NCBI RefSeq assembly: GCF_000764305.2
Contig: NW_025931881.1
Span: 1 to 64,000 of the forward strand
Source of the DNA: Hyalella azteca
Taxonomy: Eukaryota > Arthropoda > Malacostraca > Amphipoda > Hyalellidae
DNA: 64,000 nucleotides
Direction: 5' to 3'
Position numbers and translations under genes: made by a program. Positions 30,906-42,060 of the stretch are shown in pieces. The notes beneath the pieces are model-generated. The model was not told the origin of the DNA, searched no databases, and was given only the letters and a program-made list of their open reading frames with translations. The stretch's first letter is position 1; every line of letters begins with the position of its first letter.

Positions 30906-33900
30906 CCAGAGAATGTGTAGGGTAGGGATGGCTGTTGGGGGGATGGTGTGGGGTTAGGAGGGCTGTAGTGGGGGAAGGTGTGGGGTTGGGAGGGCTGTTG
31001 GGGGGATGGTGTGGGTTTAGGAGGGCTGTTGTGGGGGATGGTATGGGGTTGGGATGACAGTGGTGAAGGTAAGCCTGGGGTTAGGGCGGCTGTAGTGGGA
31101 GATGGTATGGGGTTAGGACGGCTGTAGTGGGAGATGGTGCGGGGTTAGGACGGCTGTAGTGGGAGATGGTGCGGGGTTAGGACTGCTTTAATAGGAGTTG
31201 GAGTGGGGTGAGGACGGCTGTAGTGGGAGATAATGTGGTTAGGACGGCTGTAGTGGGAGATTGTAGGGGGCTAGGACAGTTGTAGTGGGAAATGGTATTG
31301 GGTCAGGGAAGGCTTCAGTAAATTCATTAATAGGGCTTCAACTGGTTGGACGTTGAATTTGAAGACGAAAATCGTAAGGTATTGAAGGTACACGTTAAGG
31401 TTTTTTGCCTGATGTGGGATACGTAAGGCTATTTTAGAGACGATGTGCAGTGAGTTAATTTAAATCCAATGTATTCACCGCGCGCGGGTCGTCACAGTGA
31501 CGTCCATTTCTTACCTACAGTGCGGGCTGGCGCCATCTCCGCATTTGCGACGACCTGTGACTTCCTGTCCGTGACGTGGACCAAGCGAACGAGAAGTGGC
31601 GCAGGTTCTGGAGTTCCTACATTGCTGGAACCCATAACGCGGACTGACCGTCATATCCTGCTTGAACCGGGGTTGTTTGTGCATGCCAAATGTACTGTGA
31701 CGTTGAAAGCAGTTAGTCATCATAATGTAGCTGAACTTTCCGCTTGAGGGCTCCATATGCTTTCCACGTATGTGACCATATTTGCTAAAATGCCACTTCA
31801 GGTGCTGCATTCCCTAGTTGTCATGGCTATTTAGGATTGTTTTGACATGTCTAAATTAGTTAAGAGTTCCAAGTTTGTTCTCCAGTCTGGAAGGCCTCGT
31901 AACCTTTATTGCTCGCCTGCCAAACCATGCCAACGGCTAAGCATGGCACGCCCGTATCCATGTAACATGTCCTTGTTTGCTGCGTGCAGGCGGCCTCGTC
32001 ATTGATTGCATCTTCACTGCATTGATATATATTAACAGTGAAGCAATGCAGCAGTGCAGCATGAACCAGCGGCGAGTGCGCGAGTGCTCGCTATTGCTTC
32101 CATGTATTATTCACTGATATTGTTTGTAACCTATTGATTATTGTTATGACTACTCTATTCGTAATACAATTTGCTTCATTGATCTTCCTTTGTTTCAAGA
32201 ATAAATGATTCGAGTTGCCAAGTCGGGGCTTTATTATTGTTCTTTCGTTTCAAGAATAAATGATTTGAGTTGCCAACTCGAGGCTTCATTATTGTTTTAT
32301 CGTTTCAAAAATAAATGATTTGAGTTGCCAAGTCGAGGTTTTATTATTGTTCCTTCGTACAAGAACAAATGAGTTGGGATGCCAAGTCATATTTCCCTGC
32401 TGGGCCGAACGGCTCAAGTTATTGCGAACATTTTTATTATCAGAAACAAATTGGTTGACTAAGCATCAGTAAATTCAATAGCTTGGAATTACTGAAGAGG
32501 AACACAGAAGAGCTGAACGTCTCTACGTCAGTCAGCTTTAGAAGGACCTGTTCTCTCCTGCGGGAACCTCGTGACGCCGCACTTCAAGAGCCCCTCCATC
32601 CTACGCTCGAAGTCCCTGCCATGAAGTAGACTTCGATGCCTCTCAGATCTCACGGCACCTACGCTCTGCATGTCTACAACTACATCAAATGTAGTTTCGC
32701 TTGTGAATGATAGCTTCATCACAAGCAGTATATAACGTACGGGCATAAAGTCTTATGTATCAACGTTAACAAAGTTGGAAAGCAAATAATATGTTGTCGT
32801 TAACGTTTTGTAAGAAAACTTAGGTTGCATAAGATCATGTATGCTCATGATCAAGCGACATGGACCAAATGATCACACGTTATTCTTAAGTTTCTTATGA
32901 TATTAATTAGTTTCTGGCCTCGTATGTGGTCAACAAATATGAAATTTTCAACATCGTCATATTTAGTGCATGCCATAATAACAAGATTTCTTACTTTTTT
33001 TCTAAGAACTTTTTCCGAAACGTTCATAGCATCTGAAATCTTTACCAAAACGTGAGCCTTCCCCTGCTGCTCGTGCTCGAAAAGTTTCAGGTTTGGACAA
33101 TATTTCGAGATTGAAAAAAATTTTATATTTGACTTGAAAAAGCTTGAATACCTAAATCAGATCAACACAAAAATTGAAAATAATTTTAAACATAACGAGT
33201 ATGAAACGTGTATAGGGTGTAGAATTTCACAAACTCGGATGATTGTGAAATTTATTTTGTGACATCAAAATACGGTAAAATGGCAATAAAATGATGAAAT
33301 GAAATGGTGCGAGAACCACGAAAGTAACTAAAGTCACTAAACAGACTTGGTCATGAATGAGGTGCCCGTTGTGCTTTTTATTAGTCCTGAATGACAATAG
33401 AGCAAGTGAGAGGACCTAGTAATATATACAATACAATAAATGGTGCGATTTTTTCTGTAAGCAAAATTAAAATGTTTTCTGAAGGTCCGCACTTTACAAT
33501 TTAGCCGATAATATCAACTTTCATCTAGGAAAAGTTTCAAAAAGTAGACACAATTACATGGCTAAAACTTGAGTTTATTATTCATAGGACCTATACTGAG
33601 CGCCTTGTACGTCGTGAACGAACGTCTGTGGCTGCAGTGCTAGAAAAGCATCCGGCACGACGCCACTCTGCAACGTCTGTAATTTAAAAATATCTTATTA
33701 TTGAGAGCATAGAACTGTACTGGGAACAATTTATTATTTGACAATTGATTTGCACACACTATTCCATTGGGCGCGAAGCTCATCGTAGAAAAAATTGGTA
33801 CGTTTGGGCACATTCAGAAAGATAACAAGAATGTGGAAGAAAATTTGACGGACAGGCGACTGACAGATGGTTTGTTATCCTTCGTTCCTTGGGTATTTAA

Positions 33901-35107
33901 GTAACTTTAAGGTCAGTAAAGTTCCAGGCTTATATGGGCCTGCAGCAGTAAAGTATTAAATTCGAAATCTTTCGACAGTCGTCAGTTAAATTCCATAATT
34001 CACCGTAAAAACAGTTTGATTTTGCTTGCGACGTATTGAATTAATTTTCATCGATAAAACAATATTTCTCTTTTCGTAGTTTTAGATTTTTAGATCAGAA
34101 ACGGCTTATACATAGATTATACGATTTATGAAAGAAGCCTATTAACACAAAGTTCATAGTTAGAGTCTTACCTGTGATAGCAAAAGCTTCGGCAAGCTTT
34201 ATTGAATTCATTATCTGAGCTGCTTTCGATAGATTTTTATTCGTAAACAATTTAAATATTATCTCAGATGATTTATACAAACAGGATATACGAATTCAAT
34301 TCGAACTATTTCTGTGATATTAATTATAGACATTTAGTGGCTTTTCTGAGAGTACGGTATGGATGGATATTTATACCGTGATTGATCCCAATTGAAACAG
34401 AGTCTGCATTGCCCATACTAATATTTTATTGTTTAAATGAGCGATGAAACTACAATACATAAAAATATTTCCGAATTCGGAACAACGCAATAAAGAATTA
34501 TAGCTCCATTATACGTATGAGTTTAATGCCATCGTAGTGGGTATATAATGGTATCCCTTACGTTCAATGATCAGAAAAATCGTTCGTCATATTAAAAAGC
34601 TACATTTCACAATCACATTGAAAGTTTTCTATATATATAAATAGGAGTCGAGGCTCATCTTAATGGAAAACGATCAAACTACCATTTACTGAGATATGTG
34701 TTACTTCCGTTTATTGGGATACAAATGTTCTCTAAAAATTCTTGCAATTCTACCTTCCATAAATATTGCCTAATACCTGATTAATAAAACATCCTTCCAC
34801 TAAAACCTCTTCACGCTATTAACTCGTAAGCTTATTACCCCTAAGTAGTTAACATATTATGATTAATTCATCATTATTTCATTGACATATTGTCATTAAC
34901 TCATAAAAATGTCACTATTAAATCAAAAACATATTACCATTACTTAGCAAATAGGTAAACAATTCTAAAATGTTTTATAATGACCTCGAGGCAGGCCAGA
35001 ATAATATTTCATGAACCAGGAGAGGAATTGCACCGCATTAAGTGTTATCTTATACATATTTTGACATGTTGATACGGTTTGACACGTACCAGATTATTGT
35101 CGAATTT
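30906..35107 (+). repeat. Segmental duplication block, copy 2
   Basis: This is a direct copy of 19283-23652: G-rich minisatellite (30910-31310), unique part, 55-bp units at about 32195-32390, then AT-rich part. It lacks exon D and the insertion found at 20274-20735 of copy 1. The right edge, gaattt at about 35101-35106, runs directly into actcgtaaacaaattacc, which is the uninterrupted version of the site that carries the 6.2 kb insertion after copy 1. No gene is seen. Confidence 0.8.
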
Positions 35108-35312
35108 ACTCGTAAACAAATTACCTCTCCTAAAATAATTTAGACTGTATTCACTACCTGTCGTTTCCACATAGAATGTGGAAACGATTAGAATGCTACT
35201 ACATGATTTCATTTTATCACGTATTTAAATTCACGAATTTAGGAATTGTTTCGCAATTTTCCTTCACGAGGAGACGAGCTTATACATATATGAAGCTAAC
35301 GCAATTTTTAAC

Positions 35313-35500
35313 GTGCAGAAAAGTATTGGAAACTTCCGGCAAATATTTGGACCCCGGAAATATATCTTTACGGGATGTGGCATGTTCCGTGAGGATGCTC
35401 TTATGCGTGTAAAGCAAAGGTACATCGGTAAATTGAATGACCTCGATACTTGAGCAAAAATATAAATTTTTTTGGATGATTTAAATTGCCACAAACGATT
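35313..35500 (-). pseudogene. Penelope-like RT fragment, second copy
   Basis: The nucleotide sequence matches 25560-25700 (ggcatgttccgtgaggatgctcttatgcg and around it), which is the first part of the RT fragment at 25307-25660. It is too short and broken to code. Similarity ends near 35510. Confidence 0.5.
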
Positions 35501-36069
35501 TTGGTGTCAAGTTGAACCCATGATAACCTCGATTATTATAGAAACAAATGAAGTGGCCCTCGTTTTCACTGTTGCTCAATCAAGTGAACATTTTTTTTTC
35601 TTTTAAAAAGGCCTCCCACACTCACCATTCCAACAAAAAGGAAATTAATTTTATTAATTATAAACAGGGAATTGTTTCATGTCAATGATCAGGGCCCCGA
35701 CCTTAACGCCCCTGATGGTGGCCTACACCGACTCCGAGGGTCACTGAGCTGTGACGTTGTCGACGCAGGTTGCATCCCAGCACAAACACCTCCCATTAGA
35801 AAATGGGAAAACCGTTAAGCGAACATTAATGATACAGATACTTAATCTATGCAATGAATAATCATGCATAATGTCTCGCCCACTCCTCATTTAAGGGGTG
35901 ACCAAAATGAGTTGATATTAAATAATTACCGTGTGAATTTCACAGGTAACTTTCAACCTCATCAATCCGTTCTGAACTGTGCTCATCTACCGCATTGGTA
36001 CGTGTCAAATCTGGTACGTGTCAAACTGTATCAAGATATGTATAAGATAACACTTAATGCGGTGTAATT

Positions 36070-36360
36070 CCTCATGCTCCCTGTTTGACTTGATGGTATC
36101 CATGATACGGCAGTGCCGCTCCCGCATGCCATGCTCCCTGTTTGACTTGATGGTATCCATGATACGGCCGTGTCGCTCCCGCATGCCATGCTACCTGTTT
36201 GACTTGATGGTATCCATGATACGGCCGTGCCGCTCCCGCATGTCATGCTCCCTGTTTGACTTGCTGGTATCAGTGATACGGCCGTGTCGCTCCCGCGTGC
36301 CATGCTCCTTCAGTGACTTGATGGTATCCGTGATACGGCCGTGCCGCTCCGCGTGCCACG
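36070..36360 (+). repeat. 57-bp minisatellite, five units
   Basis: Five units of the same 57-bp repeat as at 28428-28612. Just upstream (36000-36066) is a short inverted copy of the sequence at about 23575-23640 (containing tatcaagatatgtataagat). Confidence 0.92.
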
Positions 36361-36890
36361 CATTGTTCGTGTTTATTCATGAAAATGAGTTAAATCGGCA
36401 CAAAGTATGAGAACAAAGATGTTAATTTTGAGGTGTACGCATTTCTGACGAGTTGCTGTTAATTTTATGTGTCGAAAATGTCACTAAAATGTAGTTGTGA
36501 CGTATTGAACAACGAAACACGTAATTATCTCTGCGAGAAAATTAATAAAAATTTATTTAAGCATATTTTTACCGTAGCAAACTTTTTAAAAAAATTGTTA
36601 TTTACGTTGAGAGAGCATAAATGCGAAAGATTTCTATAGATTTTGCATGACTTGAGTTATCTTGCAATGCACACTTACACTTGCTTCCAATATACTCATT
36701 TTTTACATCCTATTTATGTGTTCATAAAAAGTTTTATAATTTCAGTGCTAGAGCTATCGTTCACGAGGAAAACTAGAGATAAGAAGTGTCACTTGCTGTC
36801 CAAATAATCTAGTTGAAAATACGCAAAATTGTGGCGGTATTTCCTAGAAGTCGGGAGTTCGTTGGCGTGGGCGACAAATTGCTCTCCGCA
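36361..36890 (+). repeat. Direct duplication partner of 28613-29220
   Basis: Non-coding copy of the block described at 28613-29220, with one rather than two units of the internal 100-bp repeat. Confidence 0.8.
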
Positions 36891-36977
36891 CTTCTGGCCA
36901 TGAGTGACCGCCTGAGCAGAGCGCCACGCAAGACGCCGTGAACGCGACACTAGCGTTCACTTTATGATTACGAGCTC

Positions 36978-37405
36978 GTGCATGCAGCCTCACGTATCCT
37001 CACGTGCCCTCACGTACCCTCACATGCAGCCTCACGTATCCTCACGTGCCCTCAGGTACCCTCGCGAGTGATAACATTCCATGACTTGCCCTCATATATT
37101 CAAGCGTGTACCCACGAGCTCTTTATCAACACAATAATATCTAATGTTCCTGTACATATCGTCAGGAGCTCTCCCGTAGCAACCATTGACGGGCCAGTAC
37201 GTGCCTTCTTAAACCTTAATAATCCCTAACGTACCTTCACATGCATGTACCCTCAAGTGCTCTCCCGTAGCAGCCATTAACGGGCCAGTACGTGCCTTCT
37301 TAAACCTTAATAATCCCTAACGTACCTTCACATGCATGTACCTCAAGTGCTCTCCCGTAGCAACCATTAACGGGCCAGTACGTGCCTTCTTGTACCATAA
37401 AATTC
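36978..37405 (+). repeat. Short ACGTRCCCTC repeats and a 90-bp tandem repeat
   Basis: A small array of cctcacgtaccctcacatgc-like units (36985-37065) is followed by about two and a half units of a 90-91 base repeat (starts near 37140, 37230 and 37321) ending in aaaccttaataatccctaac. Confidence 0.85.
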
Positions 37406-37611
37406 CCTGACGTACCCTGACACGTCATTGCCAGCCCCCACGTAACATGTCGTGTCATAACAATCCCTGACGTACCCTGACACATCATTGCGTGCCCCCA
37501 CGTACCATCTCGTGCCATAACAATCCCTGACGTACCCTGACACATCATTGCGTGCCCCCACGTACCATCTCGTGCCATAACAATCCCTGACGTACCCTGA
37601 CACATCATTGC
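37406..37611 (+). repeat. 60-bp minisatellite
   Basis: About three and a half units of exactly 60 bases (cgtaccatctcgtgccataa and following) run into the second assembly gap. The period is read directly from identical sequence at 37501 and 37561. Confidence 0.93.
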
Positions 37612-37922
37612 NNNNNNNNNNNNNNNNNNNNNNNNNNNNNNNNNNNNNNNNNNNNNNNNNNNNNNNNNNNNNNNNNNNNNNNNNNNNNNNNNNNNNNNNN
37701 NNNNNNNNNNNNNNNNNNNNNNNNNNNNNNNNNNNNNNNNNNNNNNNNNNNNNNNNNNNNNNNNNNNNNNNNNNNNNNNNNNNNNNNNNNNNNNNNNNNN
37801 NNNNNNNNNNNNNNNNNNNNNNNNNNNNNNNNNNNNNNNNNNNNNNNNNNNNNNNNNNNNNNNNNNNNNNNNNNNNNNNNNNNNNNNNNNNNNNNNNNNN
37901 NNNNNNNNNNNNNNNNNNNNNN
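37612..37922. other. Assembly gap (311 N)
   Basis: A run of 311 N between a 60-bp and a 20-bp array. The arrays are unrelated, so unique sequence may be missing. Confidence 0.99.
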
Positions 37923-38265
37923 GGCCAGTGACGGGCGTCTTTCGCCAGTGACGGGCGTCTTTCGCCAGTGACGGGCGTCTGTCGCCAGTGACGGGCGTCT
38001 TTCGCCAGTGACGGGCGTCTGTCGCCAGTGACGGGCGTCTTTCGCCAGTGACGGGCGTCTGTCGCCAGTGACGGGCGTCTTTCGCCAGTGACGGGCGTCT
38101 GTCGCCAGTGACGGGCGTCTTTCGCCAGTGACGGGCGTCTGTCGCCAGTGACGGGCGTCTTTCGCCAGTGACGGGCGTCTGTCGCCAGTGACGGGCGTCT
38201 TTCGCCAGTGACGGGCGTCTGTCGCCAGTGACGGGCGTCTTTCGCCAGTGACGGGCGTCTTTCGT
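37923..38265 (+). repeat. 20-bp satellite with 40-bp higher-order pattern
   Basis: About seventeen units of gccagtgacgggcgtctttc. From about 37981 to 38240 the third-last base alternates T/G from unit to unit (gtctttc, gtctgtc), so the real period is 40. Confidence 0.93.
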
Positions 38266-38472
38266 CAGTGTACGCCTGGATTTTATGACCGACGCCTGGT
38301 TCTTCGTCGGGGAGCGCAGCCGTGGGTAACAAAATTGACTCGTAAACAAGCCCTGGGCCCAACGCCAATCATCAGCATGCAATATCTACACATAGCCTCA
38401 GATCAATGAGCTGTGGGTAACTCCGGCTAACAATAAATCCGCTTTGCACAACACAGCCTCTGCTTCACAGCG

Positions 38473-38595
38473 CCGGAGCACAACTGGCCGGAGCTCAACA
38501 GGCCCTACCGCAACAGGCGGCGCAGGTTAGGTTAAGTTACGTTGGGAGTAGTTGTTGCGGTAGGGCCTGTTGCAGCCCGGCCAGTTGTGCTCCGG
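38473..38595. repeat. Long imperfect palindrome (43-bp arms, 37-bp loop)
   Basis: The arm 38473-38515 (ccggagcacaactggccgga...) pairs with 38553-38595, failing only at a block of about four bases in the middle. The loop holds a TTAGG-like run (aggttaggttaagtta). Further partial copies of ctccggcctgt follow to about 38615. This is a foldback or MITE-like unit. Confidence 0.85.
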
Positions 38596-38619
38596 CCTGT
38601 ACGCGCTCCGGCCTGTGAC

Positions 38620-39480
38620 TGAACGGCGCTGTTATGGTGGGCGCTTTGTGTCAAAAGCCGTGAAGATGCCCGGCTGCACTACGCTCGGGAAGGTATATGA
38701 ATCGCACTGTGGACTTGGGCTATGCTGACCTCTAGCTATCCGCCCCTTCGTCGCATGTGAAGTGGATCCATGAGGAGCCAAGTCTACGCGTCCGTGCCTG
38801 ATCTCCTAGCCTCGGTCGCAGCACTCGTCATCTCGAGCCCCTCGCCCCAGCCTCACACGAGACGTAAGTCCGCGGCACCGCAGAGTCGTGGGGTGTGCCA
38901 GACTGTATCGTAGGCTGACAGAGCTGTGCTCTACCTCTTGGCCTAACTAAAATAAAGGTGTTGCAATAACTTAATTTAATAATCTACATTTTACCAAATA
39001 GATGTATGAATAAATTTTAGTAATAGTTGCAGGCTAGCGTGCAATATTGTTTTAACCGATAAAAGGGCTGTGCCCGACGCTTGAATTTTAATTGATAATT
39101 GATGGAATTATAATTTATAATTGAAAATATTTGTAGTTATTCCTAAAAGATTAAGAGATAGATGTCTATAATTCGCCTCCTGTTAATTTAGGGTATTAAG
39201 CAGCAATCTATAATCAAAAGTTTACCGTTACTCTGAGAGAACCACGATAATTCGATGGATATTCCATAATTTTGAATTCCAGTATATGGGCAGCACTGAA
39301 CGGAACGCGTTGGGGCATGGACCGCGGGGGCAGCTCGAAAGGTTGTGGTTGGGGTGATAACGAACACACCCGCAGTCTCCCGGCTCTGTCACCTTTCACC
39401 TACCCATTTGCGATCTTATTGCCAAGTAAAGAAAATATTGGTTAGGCTATTGATCTTGTTTTATTGTCAACTCCGACCCC
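38620..39480. other. No gene recognised
   Basis: The GC-rich part (38640-38900) contains a consensus donor, CACACGAGAC|GTAAGT, near 38867, and an ATG at 38665, but no frame that I can tie to a protein family. AATAAA occurs at about 38950. The rest is AT-rich. Confidence 0.35.
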
Positions 39481-39484
39481 CATT

Positions 39485-40200
39485 CGCTGAAATTTCGTTA
39501 GCATCAGTTCAGCCGTTTCTAAAATAAAATAAAATTAGTGTTAATAACTTTTTACATTCAATTCAAAAGTTTTCCCAAATCCACAAATTTATTCGCTTTA
39601 AAGCGGTAAAAAGTCTTTCATAATATCACTAGACTCAGTTTAGCCGTTTCTAAAATGGAATTAGAATTCATAACTTGTTAAATTCAACTGGAACGTTCTA
39701 CCAAACCAAGAAATTTATTTTCATAAGGAGGCAAAAAGCCTGAAATAAATTCACGCGACAATCAGTTTAGAACAACATCATCAGGTGCTGTACCAGCTGC
39801 AGCAATAACAGCAGGTGCTGTACCAGCTGCAGCAACATCATCAGGTGCTGTACCAGCTGCAGCAACATCATCAGGTGCTGTACCAGCTTCAGCAACATCA
39901 TCAGGTGCTGTACCAGCTGCAGCTGTTTGAATTTCACAGTCTAATTTCAGAAGTTATTGATACTAATTATATTTTCGAAACGGCTGAACTGATAGTCGTG
40001 AAATTTTAACAGACTTTTTACTACTTTGAAGTGAATAAATTTCTAGATTTATAAGAACTTTCTATTTGAATTTCAGGAGTTATGAATACTAATTCTATTT
40101 TCAAAACGGCTGAACTGATAGTCATGAAATGTAAACGGACTTTTTACCGCTCTAAAGTGAATAATTTCCAGATTTGCGAGAACTCTCTTATTGAATTTAC
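39485..40200. repeat. Large inverted repeat around a 30-bp minisatellite
   Basis: Two units of about 130 bases on the right (39930-40065, 40066-40200; key motif acggctgaactgatag) are mirrored by two diverged units on the left in inverted orientation (39485-39640, 39625-39770; key motif cagttcagccgttt). Between them lies a minisatellite at 39773-39925 with 30-base units, caggtgctgtaccagctgca plus gcaacatcat. No gene. Confidence 0.75.
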
Positions 40201-40260
40201 GATAATTTATACGATTTAAATTCGCGACATTTTGTCCGTGACTAGGAAACCACAAAACTC

Positions 40261-40320
40261 GAATATAAAGTCCTAAAGAACTTTATATTCGACTTTATAT
40301 TATATATATAATATAAAGTC
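40261..40320. repeat. Hairpin followed by a perfect 30-bp palindrome
   Basis: GAATATAAAG at 40261-40270 pairs with CTTTATATTC at 40281-40290. Directly after it, 40291-40320 is a perfect palindrome (gactttatattatat and its complement). Both could extrude as cruciforms; no function is evident. Confidence 0.9.
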
Positions 40321-40465
40321 CTAAAGAACTTATTTATATAAATATATAAAGAACTGCTAAAATTTTACTCAAATGTAAGCTTTTTCTGGCATATTTAACA
40401 GCGTTTAGAGCACTACCTAGGGGCTAGGTATGAAGCAGACCGAAACAGCGCTCGCAAGGGCGTAT

Positions 40466-40696
40466 TATAATAATAAAAATTACGGTTTCAATGACGATTC
40501 TGAACATCGCTGAAAATTCACAGGTTGTTTCGGGTCTCGAACTCGTAACTCGCTGTTCCAATTTTGTTGTGCTTAATTAACCGCCCGGCTTCCGTGCCAA
40601 TTCTGACCAGAAACTGGAGCACAGAGCTGGGATCGAACCCGCGCCTCTCCTGCTCTAATCCTGGTACTCAGAACTGTAACCACTGGGCTATCCTGC
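40466..40696 (-). mobile_element. Composite tRNA-derived SINE, reverse copy
   Basis: Reverse-oriented relative of the SINE at 5160: B boxes gggttcgatccc and gagttcgagaccc and A box tagcccagtggtta read on the - strand, with the linking sequence ccagtttctggtcagaat in common, and an AATAATA-rich tail at 40466-40480. Confidence 0.75.
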
Positions 40697-41149
40697 ATTA
40701 TATTGTAGATAAAAGATGTGTTCCTAATTAGTGGCTAATCTGTTTTGATTTGACCAAGTTACCAGTAGAAACAATGCTAAAAATCATGATGAATATTTAT
40801 CAACAACTCGTGTAGCCAATACATAATTTAATGCAAATGTATACATACCATCAAATGGACATTTTCTAATTGTGTGACTAGAGGAGTTTCAGTTCGATAT
40901 ATTCGCATTGCTATCAGCGGAGGGAACAGTAACCCCGCGGCGTATTAGGTCTATTAAAAATATCCTTAAGCTCCTGGCATTATTTTATGCTCATTTATTG
41001 CATTCATTCAAGCTTTATATATATTGTAATTCCGACAAATTCAGTAAAATGTGGCTTGAATATAAGTGTAATTTGAATAAATAACCACACAACAAGCCAT
41101 TATTAGCTTAAATATAAATCATATGGCGCTAAGCCTGCCCTCCATGACC

Positions 41150-41395
41150 CTAAAACGCCGCGACGCCGCTGCTGTAACCCATGTTACTTGTGTTGCACTA
41201 CAGGATTAATGGCCCACTTCAGATTATCAACGCAACGCCGCGACGCCGCTGCTGTAACCCATGTTACTTGTGTTGCACTACAGGATTAATGGCCCACTTC
41301 AGACTATCAAGGCAACGCCGCGGCGCCGCTGCTGTAACCAAGGTTACTTGTGTTGCACTACAGGATTAATGGCCCACTTTAGATTATCAACGCAA
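41150..41395 (+). repeat. 80-bp tandem repeat, three units
   Basis: Units of 80 bases starting gttacttgtgttgcactaca at 41183, 41263 and 41343. Each contains cgccgcgacgccgctgctgt. Confidence 0.9.
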
Positions 41396-41639
41396 TGAAA
41401 TATCATAATTTTTCACATGTCTGTATTACTCCAACAAATTTAGGTTCATCAGTTACAACATAAGCGTAGCAAAACCTTCACTTTGCTTGATAATTAGTAA
41501 TGTGTAAGTGTATTCGAACCGTCGTAATACTATAGCGAAATTTACTTATGAAACTTTATATTAAAATCCTACAGTCTAATTTATCGTAATTCCTAAAAAT
41601 AAAAAAATGGAATAAAAAGGCAGCGCCAACATCATAGTG

Positions 41640-42060
41640 ATGTTGGCGCTGAAGAATAGGCCTGGTGAGGCCTGTCGCCGATTCTTGTACTTTTCGTGAC
41701 TTGTTCACAGAAGATCTAAAAACAAGGTCCTTCGATGACCGGATCTTTTCCAAACTGACGATAGTTTGAAATAGCTACTAGACTTCAACAGGGTTCGATA
41801 TGGTGCTAGGCTTTTAAAGTCTGAGCATATATTTCTCTTTAGCTTTACGCGTTCATACCCAGAGCGTCAAATGTGTAATCGGAGTGGCTGTTCCACATGT
41901 CGGTGACACGAAGAGAGAAGAAATGTTGTCGTGCGGATAAGTTGCAACGCAGTTTTTTTAGTTTATAGTCGTGGCCACTGATGTTGGTTCTTGTTTCAAA
42001 TGCTGTAATCTTTCGGGGAACTTTAAAAAAACATCTCCATACATGCATACTTCAATTGGG
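41640..42060 (-). pseudogene. LINE 3' fragment (RT C-terminus and 3' tail)
   Basis: The frame 42048-41845 reads TAFETRTNISGHDYKLKKLR and then HFFSLRVTDMWNS, the standard C-terminal pattern of CR1/L2/jockey-like LINE proteins (RGH-x-KL ... FFS-RV-x-xWN). It is followed by the 3' UTR and, at 41705-41640, the conserved tail gaatcggcgacaggcct. 5' truncated. Confidence 0.7.

Noticed and set aside
31469..31747. 92-codon frame after a possible acceptor in duplication copy 2
   Set aside because: The same place in copy 1 has a frame-breaking one-base difference, so coding is not conserved.
37300..38382. Frames of 333-360 codons on the - strand
   Set aside because: They run through the N gap and the 20-bp and 60-bp arrays; no unique coding sequence.
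38640..38880. First exon of an unknown gene with GTAAGT donor
   Set aside because: The donor is perfect but no frame shows a recognised protein, and no partner exon could be linked.
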